Shown here one piece after another: positions 33,586 through 41,473 of a DNA stretch of 64,000 nt. Below the pieces are notes generated by a model. The model did no database searches. It saw only the letters and a program-made list of their open reading frames with translations, and had not been told where the DNA came from. The translations under genes and the position numbers were made by a program. The first letter of the stretch is position 1. Each line of letters opens with the position of its first letter. Source of the stretch: an uncultured Christensenella sp. (GTDB taxonomy: Bacteria; Bacillota; Clostridia; Christensenellales; UBA1242); the NCBI GenBank assembly GCA_949841595.1, contig CATKZB010000001.1, positions 106,418 through 170,417 of the forward strand, written 5' to 3'.

Positions 33586-33617
33586 AAAAGTTCGCTTATT
33601 TCTAAAGCGAACTTTTT
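33586..33617. terminator. Bidirectional terminator
   Basis: AAAAGTTCGCTT / AAGCGAACTTTT with a short loop and flanking A/T runs, between convergent genes. Confidence 0.9.
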
Positions 33618-35978
33618 TTAATAATACATATTTTTGTAACTCTTTTTGCTGTAAGAGCCATTGCTCTTTCCACCACCATATCCACCGTTTCGTCTTTTAA
33701 AGAATATGATTAAGAAAATAATTAAACCCAAAACAACAACACCAATAACTCCCCCAACAACATACCAAATCCAAGAATTGTTTGCATTATCTTCAAGCTT
33801 TGTTTGAATATTGATATTGAAAGCGTTTGCAAAATCTCCCTGCAATGTTGTCATATCCAATCTAAATTGATAACAAGTGTTTCCGTCTTCAGTCTTGTAA
33901 CTTTCAACAAGAGAGCAGATTGTTTTTGTTGGATCATCTGTCTTATATGTGTCAAGTTCTGTGATAAATTGATCTACATTAAAACTATAACCATTAGAAA
34001 CGAAAATCTCAAGTTTAACCGATTGCTCATCTTTGGAAATTGCTTCTGTTGCTCCTGATTGATCCACAACTATTCTTCCACTGTAAAGTTGAACTTTTTG
34101 CACGCCATCATCCATTTTGAAAGTGATTACACAAGCATTGTCTTTATATTTTGCATATATTTCACAATCACCGTCAAACTCACCTTCACCAAAAGTAAAT
34201 TCCAAAATTCTGTTTCTTCCTATTTCAACAGATTGTCCACTTTCATCAACTAAATACCAACCTACAAACGCATTTGGAGTGTTGCTTTTCACTCTGGTTT
34301 CCACACGATAAGTCTGTCCATATGACATTCGTGAAAGTGTCAGATTTTCAGTTGATGTGTTTGTCCCTTCTGCATAGTAAACATAACCAGGAATTGTATC
34401 AGAAACTAAATCATCGTTATCTTTAAAAAGTTTGGAAGTCAATTCTGCTTTAAATGTTTTTGCCGAAGTTGTTATGTTATAATCTCCAGCTGAGGCTTGA
34501 TTGACTGTACTTACTATAAGCTTAAATCCATTTCCTTCATTTTCAATTTCAAATAAGTCAGAACCAGAAACTCTGTAAGAAACAGCTCCATTTTGTTCAG
34601 TAGTTATAATTTTTGCTTTTTCCACTCCATTTAAAGAAACTGCAGACAAAGAAAAATATTTGCTCATATTTCCAATAACGACATCACCTTCACTAATTTC
34701 CTTAAATGAAAATTTGATTTCAACTTTATCTCCAAAACGATAACCTGTTGAAGAAAGCTCGCTGTCCACATTCAAAACATTTTTGTTTAAACTGTTTGAA
34801 ATTCCAATTTGAAAGTTTCCATAAAAACTTTGCAAATAAATTGTGCCAGAACCCACATACCAAACACTTGAAAAATCCCAACCACTATAAAGTGGATGCC
34901 ACATTTGATTAGAAAAATAATCAACTCCCGTCATATTGTAAGTCGAAACAGTTATAAAATCATAATTATTTTCATTTGTATAGGAATAACTTCCCATAGC
35001 TCCAAATCTTGAAACATTATTGTTAAATTTGTAATGAATGTAAGACAAATTCTTTGAAACAGGTGCTGGATTGGCAATTTTTCCTGCAATCTCACCCACA
35101 GAAACTGAAGTATTTAAATTTGTCGTTGCATTGTTGGAAACAGAATAAGAATTTTCCATTGCAATGTTAACAATGGTGCTTCCACCTTGTGAAACAGTGC
35201 CAACAACTCCACCTATGTCAATTTCTCCCGTAAAATCAGAACCAATTATGCAATCAAAATTTATGCTGACAACTGCAAAGGAAAGTTTTGAATTGGACAA
35301 ATTTCCAACAACTCCACCCAAAACAAAAACTTTGTTTTCATTTCTTTCAAAATTCCATCTTCCGAAACTGCCAGAACGAACAATTGAATAAGATATGTCA
35401 CTGTCAACTGCACTACCAACAAGAGTTCCAAAATATGTGTTATGTTGAAAATTGGTGTTATAAGTCACTTTTGCAGAAAGTTGTGAATAGATCACGGACG
35501 TGTTTTCTGCACTTGCAATCAAACCTCCAACATAAGCATTCAAACAATCTCCTGTTGTCAAAGATAAGTTACCTGAAAATCCCACATTTCTGATTTCAGC
35601 ACCCTTCGTCACTCCAAACAATCCAGCATATTGATTTTTGCCAGAACTTTCAGACACATCTATATTCAAGTTTGAAATTAAGTATCCCCTTCCATCAAAC
35701 CTTCCTTCAAAAGGAGTTTCTTCCGTACCTATTGTGGAATTTACAACAACATTGTTCATGTTTATGTCAGACGTTAAGGTTATGTTGTCCGAAGAGTGAG
35801 ATGAATTATAGTTCACTATGTAATTTTTAAGTTCATCTGCTGATGAAATTGTCACATTATTTGCAGCAAATGCCGTTTGAGGAACATCTAAAACAACTCC
35901 ACCAAAAAAGAAGCTTGCAAGCCCAAAAACAAGCAAAATAAAAGAATATTTAATTAAATTATCAATTCTTTTTCTCAT
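33618..35978 (-). CDS. Membrane-anchored surface protein with GLUG-like repeats
   Basis: The 786-residue protein has a signal peptide (cleavage near AFAANN, residue 40). Repeats between about 110 and 330 contain YAGLFG, YVGGLIA and LGGVVGNL signatures like GLUG/filamentous repeats, a beta-solenoid type. Ig-like segments follow in 380-700, then a C-terminal helix (SWIWYVVGGVIGVVVLGLII) and a short Gly/Ser/Lys/Tyr-rich cytosolic tail. It is likely an adhesin or other surface protein. The domain order resembles the subtilisin protein (signal, repeats, C-terminal helix). Leaderless-type start: the promoter ends 6 nt before the ATG. Confidence 0.8.
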   Translation of the reverse strand: MRKRIDNLIKYSFILLVFGLASFFFGGVVLDVPQTAFAANNVTISSADELKNYIVNYNSSHSSDNITLTSDINMNNVVVNSTIGTEETPFEGRFDGRGYLISNLNIDVSESSGKNQYAGLFGVTKGAEIRNVGFSGNLSLTTGDCLNAYVGGLIASAENTSVIYSQLSAKVTYNTNFQHNTYFGTLVGSAVDSDISYSIVRSGSFGRWNFERNENKVFVLGGVVGNLSNSKLSFAVVSINFDCIIGSDFTGEIDIGGVVGTVSQGGSTIVNIAMENSYSVSNNATTNLNTSVSVGEIAGKIANPAPVSKNLSYIHYKFNNNVSRFGAMGSYSYTNENNYDFITVSTYNMTGVDYFSNQMWHPLYSGWDFSSVWYVGSGTIYLQSFYGNFQIGISNSLNKNVLNVDSELSSTGYRFGDKVEIKFSFKEISEGDVVIGNMSKYFSLSAVSLNGVEKAKIITTEQNGAVSYRVSGSDLFEIENEGNGFKLIVSTVNQASAGDYNITTSAKTFKAELTSKLFKDNDDLVSDTIPGYVYYAEGTNTSTENLTLSRMSYGQTYRVETRVKSNTPNAFVGWYLVDESGQSVEIGRNRILEFTFGEGEFDGDCEIYAKYKDNACVITFKMDDGVQKVQLYSGRIVVDQSGATEAISKDEQSVKLEIFVSNGYSFNVDQFITELDTYKTDDPTKTICSLVESYKTEDGNTCYQFRLDMTTLQGDFANAFNINIQTKLEDNANNSWIWYVVGGVIGVVVLGLIIFLIIFFKRRNGGYGGGKSNGSYSKKSYKNMYY

Positions 35979-35984
35979 AGAAAT

Positions 35985-36014
35985 AATTTACCACATACAA
36001 TGTTATTTTTCCAA
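35985..36014 (-). promoter_or_regulatory. Promoter of the GLUG-like gene
   Basis: TTGGAA (36009-36014), 18 bp and extended -10 TGG-TAAATT (35985-35990) on the minus strand; 6 nt to the ATG at 35978. Confidence 0.55.
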
Positions 36015-36059
36015 ATAGTTTGACAAATTATTTACAAATTTGTTAGATTTTGAGATAGT

Positions 36060-37490
36060 TTAAAAATTATATCTTGAGTGTTTCAATTTTCTTGCCATCT
36101 TTTCTTTATCTTTTTGAATTTCAGTTTTCACAATTTTCTCCTTATGTGATGGTTTTGTCATAAGATAATATCTAAGTTCGTCCAAAGCATGGTCATCTTT
36201 TTTTATTGGTATGTCATCATTCCCCCACCAATAACTTTTTATTTCTCGAATCAAATTCACACAATTTTTGAAAATAAAAAGTCTACTTTTCCCCTCTGCA
36301 TTTTTTATATAAGATTTAACAACAGAAATTCCTGAAAATAAATCTTTGTTGACATGTGTGTCCACCATAATTCCATTTTCATAAAACAACTCAACCACAT
36401 TCTTTTCGCTTGCCAACGTTCTTTGATTTGCTGCAGAATCAATCAAAGCATGCAAAAACCCCTGTTTGTCAGTCTTCCAATTTAATTTTTGTGCAATCCT
36501 TTTTATTTCTTGAGCATGAAAATCCACTGTTTTTTGAGCCATGTAATGTTCTGCAACAACATAAACATTTCCGTCATAATCAACAGCATAAAAATGTGCA
36601 GAAAGTGGATTGTGCAATCCTGGATCAATTGAGATGTTATCTTGCCAATCTTCAGGGATTTCAAATGGGTCAATCACATTCACATTTTCATCAAACTCCG
36701 AATAAACCATTCCTCCGTTTTGCATAAATTTTCCATAACGTCTGCTTTCAAGTTCATCGAGCGACAAACTTTTTGTCATTTTTTCCACTTCTTTTTTGGA
36801 CAAAAAAGGATTGTCTGCCCATTCCATAATCTCATACCAAACTTCGTCATCTTGATTTTCATTTAAATAAATTGTGTTGTAAACCCATGTCAACCCCTTC
36901 AAAGGAGTCATTGTGCCAAAAATTTCACCACATTTGTCCAAAACTCTCATCTTGCATTCAAAATAAATCTCTTGTGGTGGCTCTTCATCAAACCAAACAT
37001 AGTCGAGAGATGATCCCTGAAACTTTTCTCTTCCTTGGTCACAGCTTTTAAAACCAATTCTGCTCAAACCCCCACACTCAGATCGTACAAGAATAAAATC
37101 GATTATTCCGTTTTCTGCATTATCTTGCCCACCACTCACCATAACAATTTTTTCGATTCTGGAAGTTGGAAGATATTGCAAAATTTTTCTTTGTGCAACA
37201 TCTCTTTGCACTTGTCTTGAAAGGCTCACAACCCACCCTTCTGTGATTTTGTTTTTCTTATAAGGATGAAGCCCACATGCAAGATAAACCACTTCCACAG
37301 CACCACATTCAGTTTTTCCAGTTCTGTTGCCACCAAAAACCCAACGATTTCTTTTTTTGCATTTATGAAAAGCAATTTGTTTTTTGTGAACTTTTCCTTT
37401 TTTGTTATAAAAGTTCAATTTGTTTGAATTATATCTGAAATCGATAGTTTTTTCCAATTTAAGTATTTTTTTAACTAGTCTTGCGTCCAT
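36060..37490 (-). CDS. Phage terminase large subunit (isolated)
   Basis: The 476-residue protein is a full TerL. The packaging ATPase has Walker A GGNRTGKT (residues 53-60), Walker B LDYVWFDEEP (about 162-171) and coupling motif GTMTPLKG. The RNase H-like nuclease domain has ISIDPG (near 287), ALIDSAAN (near 355) and HALDELRYY (near 440), which supply the acidic metal-binding residues. No frameshift or missing motif is seen. The start MDARLVKK has AAAGGA 6 nt upstream; the longer frame has none. No small terminase, portal or capsid gene is nearby, so it is a remnant or a domesticated gene. Confidence 0.93.
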   Translation of the reverse strand: MDARLVKKILKLEKTIDFRYNSNKLNFYNKKGKVHKKQIAFHKCKKRNRWVFGGNRTGKTECGAVEVVYLACGLHPYKKNKITEGWVVSLSRQVQRDVAQRKILQYLPTSRIEKIVMVSGGQDNAENGIIDFILVRSECGGLSRIGFKSCDQGREKFQGSSLDYVWFDEEPPQEIYFECKMRVLDKCGEIFGTMTPLKGLTWVYNTIYLNENQDDEVWYEIMEWADNPFLSKKEVEKMTKSLSLDELESRRYGKFMQNGGMVYSEFDENVNVIDPFEIPEDWQDNISIDPGLHNPLSAHFYAVDYDGNVYVVAEHYMAQKTVDFHAQEIKRIAQKLNWKTDKQGFLHALIDSAANQRTLASEKNVVELFYENGIMVDTHVNKDLFSGISVVKSYIKNAEGKSRLFIFKNCVNLIREIKSYWWGNDDIPIKKDDHALDELRYYLMTKPSHKEKIVKTEIQKDKEKMARKLKHSRYNF

Positions 37491-37548
37491 AAATTTTCCT
37501 TTAAACAAAATAAAATAAAAAGGACAACAAAATGACAAAAATCTTCTA

Positions 37549-37576
37549 TTGTCCGACAAATTCAAAGAGATAAAAT
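37549..37576 (+). promoter_or_regulatory. Promoter of the SH3-like membrane protein gene
   Basis: TTGTCC (37549-37554), 16 bp and TAAAAT (37571-37576), ending 6 nt before the ATG at 37583. Confidence 0.55.
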
Positions 37577-37582
37577 GATGCT

Positions 37583-38368
37583 ATGAAAAAGATAAATTTG
37601 TTGTTTTTAATGATTTGTTTTCTTGTTGAAATCTTTTATCAACAAAATTTCACATTTGCAGAAAATCAAAAAGAATTTTATGCGAAAATTCAAAACACTG
37701 GCGTTTACTTATGTTCCACCCCAAGCGAAGTCTCTTCTCTTTTTGAAATTCCATACTCATATTTCGTCAAAGTGGATTATTCAGTTGACGATTATTTTAA
37801 AGTAACCTACCAAAATGTTGAAGGTTATGTAAAAAAAGATAAGGTCAGCCTTATGAATGGAACTCCTCAACAACCATACGCTCAAGCAACTTTTAAAGTT
37901 TTTGTTCCGTATGCTCTTTATGAAACTCCAAATCAAAACAGTTCAATCAAAGCTCAAATAAACACAACAAACAGCTTAAATTATTTAGGCACAAAAGCCG
38001 GTCAACAAGTCAGCAGTTCTTCAAACACATGGTATTATTGCAATTTTTCTCAAGATGGACAAGTAGTTTGTGGCTATGTGTTTTCAGGCATAACAGACGT
38101 TTTAACTCCAATAACAACAAACACAGAAACCTTTGAAATAGTAAAGGAAGACATTTTAAATCCATCAACAACTGAGTTTAAATCTCTTTCCACTGGCACA
38201 AAAGTGATGCTGATTGTGGCAATAAGTGTGCCAAGCTTATTGATACTCTATTTTTTGATAAAGCCATCAAAAATAATGCAAATCACAAAGACAAAAAAGC
38301 AGGTCAAAAAGGAAAGCCGAAGAATAAGACATGGAGATTATTTTGAATTTGATGAGAGTGAATTATAA
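37583..38368 (+). CDS. Secreted or membrane protein with SH3-like domains
   Basis: The 261-residue protein has a signal peptide, two SH3b-like units in the extracellular part (GVYLCSTPSEVSSLFEIP...YFKVTYQNVEGYVKKDKV at about 37-86, and ALYETPNQNSSIKA...WYYCNFSQDGQVVCGYV at about 110-165), one membrane helix at about 210-230, and a basic cytosolic tail. SH3b domains often bind cell wall. Role unknown. It lies on the opposite strand between the terminase and the ArpU-like gene. It starts with a promoter-adjacent ATG and no ribosome-binding site. Confidence 0.75.
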   Translation: MKKINLLFLMICFLVEIFYQQNFTFAENQKEFYAKIQNTGVYLCSTPSEVSSLFEIPYSYFVKVDYSVDDYFKVTYQNVEGYVKKDKVSLMNGTPQQPYAQATFKVFVPYALYETPNQNSSIKAQINTTNSLNYLGTKAGQQVSSSSNTWYYCNFSQDGQVVCGYVFSGITDVLTPITTNTETFEIVKEDILNPSTTEFKSLSTGTKVMLIVAISVPSLLILYFLIKPSKIMQITKTKKQVKKESRRIRHGDYFEFDESEL

Positions 38369-38375
38369 CTCTCTT

Positions 38376-38903
38376 TTACATAGCAACTGCTTCGGATAAA
38401 AATTTGTTGGAAAGACATATATCTTCTTTATTTTCTGATGAAATCCTTAAATAAACACTGTTTATCCAGCCCTCTTCTTTAAGCATTTCAGAAAGTGCCA
38501 AACTTCCATAACCTTTTATTGTCAATCTTTTGCTGAAAGTGTTTTCAGCTTGCTCAATTTTTCTGAAAATAGTTCGCAAACTCACTTCATTTTTCTCTGA
38601 CAATTCCTTTCTTGGTGTTGCATTGAAATATCTTTCAATAAGAAGCAAAGCATCTTTTTTGTTTATCTCTTTTAATGTTTCTTCAATCAAAATTTTTAAA
38701 TTGATCAATTTAACTTTTCTTTCAGACAAATCAATTATTTTTTGTGAAACTGAATAAGCGTTGTTGATATTATAATTCTGCCCCAACATATCACCACAGT
38801 TCAAAGCCATACTCATAATAATTTTGTCTATTGCACCACAAATACGTTCCAAGTATCTGTAAACTGAAAGTATTGTTTTTGTCCAAAGCACGTCATTTTT
38901 CAT
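38376..38903 (-). CDS. ArpU/sigma-like phage-type transcriptional regulator
   Basis: The 175-residue protein has a C-terminal half with a sigma-70 region 4-type helix-turn-helix (RYFNATPRKELSEKNEVSLRTIFRKIEQAENTFSKRL). This resembles ArpU/RinA proteins, which in Gram-positive prophages activate late and packaging genes and sit just upstream of terminase. The start MKNDVLWTK is set by GGAG 8 nt upstream and by a TTGACT-17-TATAAT promoter lying inside the longer frame. It faces the same way as the terminase gene, with the SH3-like gene between them on the other strand. Confidence 0.6.
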   Translation of the reverse strand: MKNDVLWTKTILSVYRYLERICGAIDKIIMSMALNCGDMLGQNYNINNAYSVSQKIIDLSERKVKLINLKILIEETLKEINKKDALLLIERYFNATPRKELSEKNEVSLRTIFRKIEQAENTFSKRLTIKGYGSLALSEMLKEEGWINSVYLRISSENKEDICLSNKFLSEAVAM

Positions 38904-38931
38904 AAATTTCTCCTTTTGTATTACAGAAATG

Positions 38932-38960
38932 ATTATAAAAATAACTTTCTTCATAGTCAA
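38932..38960 (-). promoter_or_regulatory. Sigma-A promoter of the ArpU-like gene
   Basis: TTGACT (38955-38960), 17 bp and TATAAT (38932-38937) on the minus strand. Confidence 0.85.
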
Positions 38961-39028
38961 TTTGATGTGTCAAAAATAAAGATTAAAATTACAAAAAATT
39001 ACAATATGATTGTTTTTTAATGGCACTT

Positions 39029-39047
39029 TGACATCATAATGACATCA
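39029..39047. repeat. Tandem TGACATCA, 11-bp period
   Basis: TGACATCA at 39029-39036 and 39040-39047, one helical turn apart, 70-90 bp upstream of the ArpU-like promoter. A possible operator; nothing else is recognised in this 228-bp gap. Confidence 0.4.
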
Positions 39048-39119
39048 CATAACATTAATTTTCGACACAAATTATTATTTTTGGTTTTAAATGACTTGAA
39101 AACGTCATCTGATTATATA

Positions 39120-39146
39120 AAAAAGAAGAGATTATTTCTCTTCTTT
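39120..39146 (-). terminator. Terminator after the E2-like gene
   Basis: Minus-strand AAGAAGAGA / TCTCTTCTT hairpin with a 5-nt loop and T-run; overlaps the last codons. Confidence 0.85.
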
Positions 39147-40082
39147 ACTTTTGATCTTTTTATCTAATTTTCTTTGCTTCTTTGCAGCTTTTTTGTCAGC
39201 CTTAAGCTTCTTTTTCAATGCTTTTCCTGTGAGCTCTGGTTCTGGTAATTCTTCTTTCATAAGTTCTGGATTGGAAAGAAGGCTCATTAATAGCTTTAAA
39301 CTATTAGAATAATATAATCCATCACATACACGTTCATCCAAAGAAAATTTGAGCATCATTTGTTTTTCAACTTTAACTTCGCCCTCTCTGTTAGCTACAG
39401 GTGCATAAAATATTTTACCCATAGTTCCAAAAATTGTTGTATTTCCAAAATTATAAAGATGATGATATAAAGCATCCAATTTAATACTTCTTAAATCAGC
39501 CACAAACACACTTGTATGGAAAGGGCTAGCATCAATAAGTTTTCTTGGCAGCATATTATGTTTATCTGCAAATTTCAGAAGTCCTATAGCAAATTTAAAC
39601 ATCCAATTTGGCAACTTACAAAGAAGTCCTGCCACTTTTGTTGTTTTATGTGTATCTGCTTCAGGTTTAACATTTTTTTCAATTTCATCGTCAATGATTT
39701 TTTTAATTTCAGGCAAACTTTCTCTACCAGTGAAATACATTTTTAATGTCATTTCTTCTCCATCATCTGTCAAATTTTTCTTAACTGCAATAGAAATAGA
39801 AATATACTTTCTTTGATACATTACGCAATCGTTAATAAACCTATTAGTTTTTGGTCTTAAATATAGCATACGTACACATGCAGCTATCAAAAGTTCTGTA
39901 TACGAATAGTGAATTTTCGATTTTCTTTTTTCTTCTAAAATAAACTTATCTATATTTTCAACATTTATAGCTTGCTCATATAAATTTACTGAATCAATGC
40001 GCATAGGCATAAAATATGAGATTGCTTTTTCAATTATTTGTAAATCTTTAACCTTTTTTCCGTCAGATCTTCTTCCGAACAT
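39132..40082 (-). CDS. 2-oxoacid dehydrogenase E2-like acyltransferase domain, catalytic His missing
   Basis: The 316-residue protein resembles the catalytic core of E2 acyltransferases: MPMRIDSVNLYEQAIN near the start, KIHYSYTELLIAACVRML, IFYAPV, and the signature LDERVCDGLYYSNSLKLL at about 248-265. In true E2 enzymes this last motif is DHRVxDG with a catalytic His; here Glu250 replaces it. There is no lipoyl domain and no E1, E2 or E3 neighbour, so it is probably not an acyltransferase. The C-terminal 28 residues are Lys-rich. GGGGGGGAAA precedes the ATG at 40082. It follows rarA by 35 bp, possibly co-transcribed. Confidence 0.7.
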   Translation of the reverse strand: MFGRRSDGKKVKDLQIIEKAISYFMPMRIDSVNLYEQAINVENIDKFILEEKRKSKIHYSYTELLIAACVRMLYLRPKTNRFINDCVMYQRKYISISIAVKKNLTDDGEEMTLKMYFTGRESLPEIKKIIDDEIEKNVKPEADTHKTTKVAGLLCKLPNWMFKFAIGLLKFADKHNMLPRKLIDASPFHTSVFVADLRSIKLDALYHHLYNFGNTTIFGTMGKIFYAPVANREGEVKVEKQMMLKFSLDERVCDGLYYSNSLKLLMSLLSNPELMKEELPEPELTGKALKKKLKADKKAAKKQRKLDKKIKSKEEK

Positions 40083-40117
40083 TCTTAATTTCCCCCCCCA
40101 CACTAATACACGTGCTT

Positions 40118-41395
40118 TTATTGTTTTTTGTTTTTAGAAAACTTTTTTCTTATCAAGTTTTTTTCTCTTCCATTTTCACTTGGAACATAATAAATTTTAT
40201 CTTTTAAACTATCTGGCATATATTGCTGATCACAATATCCACCAAAGTCATGAGGATATTTATATTTCCCATGTCCATCTTTGTTTGTGCTTGGATGATT
40301 TTTTAAATGATTTGGGACAACATCTTCCCTTTCATTTTCAGCGTCTTCCATTGCCATATGCATAGCTTTACAAACACTGTTTGACTTTTCAGCCTCACAA
40401 AGATATATTATTGCATGAGACAAATTTAAATAACACTCAGGCGCTCCCAACTTCTCGCACGAAATAAGTGCACTTATTGCCAACAGAAGAGCATTACTAT
40501 CTGCCATTCCTATATCTTCGGAAGCATGTGCAATCATTCTTCTTGCAATGATAAGTGGATCTATTCCAGCTTTCAAAAGTCTGTGAGCATAATAAAGCGC
40601 TGCGTCCGAATCCGAACCTCGCAAACTTTTGCAAAAAGCAGAAAGATAATCATAATACATATTTTCATCAATTGACAAAGGTCGTTTGTTTAAACACTCT
40701 GCCATTGTTTCTTTGTCAACATGAATAAATTTATCTTTGCTTGGTTTGGTGGAAAGCACTGCAAGTTCCAAACTATTTAAAGCATTACGAACATCCCCAT
40801 TTGAAGCAAAAGCCAAATATTTCAAAGCATCTTCATCTACTTTAGTCTTAAATTCTCCCAAGCCCCTTTCCTTGTCATTAAGTGCTCGAATTAAAACCTT
40901 TTCAACATCTTTCTGAGAAATCTTTTTAAATTCAAAAACATTGCAACGCGAAACAATTGCCCTTGTCATGCTGGTGTAAGGATTTTCAGTGGTAGATCCT
41001 ATAAAAAAGATGCTTCCTTCTTCAATCGCTTGCAAAACACAGTCACTCTGAGATTTACTCCACCTGTGGCATTCATCCAAAAGCAGATATGTATCTTGAT
41101 TGAACATTTGTTTTTGAGTTCTGGCTCTTTCAATCACAGCTTTTGCATCTCCCACACCACTTGAAACAGCATTCAACTTTTCAATGTTGGCATTCACCAT
41201 TTTTGCAATGATGCCTGCAAGTGTTGTTTTCCCTGTTCCCGGTGGGCCATAAAAGATACAACTACCAACACTTCCTGTTGAAATTGCACGATAGAGCAGT
41301 TTGTTTTTTCCAACAATATGCTCTTGTCCCACAAACTCATCAAAATTGGTAGCTCGCATTCTTTCAGCAAGTGGAATTCTCTGTTGATTGTCCAT
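40118..41395 (-). CDS. rarA: Replication-associated recombination protein A (RarA/MgsA AAA ATPase)
   Basis: The 425-residue AAA+ ATPase starts RIPLAERMRATNFDEFVGQEHIVG, with Walker A YGPPGTGKTTLAG, Walker B LLLDECHRW and a GSTTENPY sensor-1-like segment. The C-terminal RarA-specific domain (LRGSDSDAALYYAHRLLKAGIDP...IARRMIAHASEDIG) and the terminal NHLKNHPST are present. It acts at stalled replication forks. A TTGGAA-17-TATAAT promoter (41406-41434) overlaps an earlier in-frame ATG at 41407, so the ATG at 41395 is preferred; the leader is then only about 4 nt. Confidence 0.95.
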   Translation of the reverse strand: MDNQQRIPLAERMRATNFDEFVGQEHIVGKNKLLYRAISTGSVGSCIFYGPPGTGKTTLAGIIAKMVNANIEKLNAVSSGVGDAKAVIERARTQKQMFNQDTYLLLDECHRWSKSQSDCVLQAIEEGSIFFIGSTTENPYTSMTRAIVSRCNVFEFKKISQKDVEKVLIRALNDKERGLGEFKTKVDEDALKYLAFASNGDVRNALNSLELAVLSTKPSKDKFIHVDKETMAECLNKRPLSIDENMYYDYLSAFCKSLRGSDSDAALYYAHRLLKAGIDPLIIARRMIAHASEDIGMADSNALLLAISALISCEKLGAPECYLNLSHAIIYLCEAEKSNSVCKAMHMAMEDAENEREDVVPNHLKNHPSTNKDGHGKYKYPHDFGGYCDQQYMPDSLKDKIYYVPSENGREKNLIRKKFSKNKKQ

Positions 41396-41405
41396 AACTT
41401 TGCTC

Positions 41406-41434
41406 ATTATAACAAACTTTATTGCAAATTCCAA
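41406..41434 (-). promoter_or_regulatory. Promoter of rarA
   Basis: TTGGAA (41429-41434), 17 bp and TATAAT (41406-41411) on the minus strand. Confidence 0.65.
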
Positions 41435-41473
41435 ACAATTTAGTTAAAATTCTTTAAATATTTTTTGAATTAT

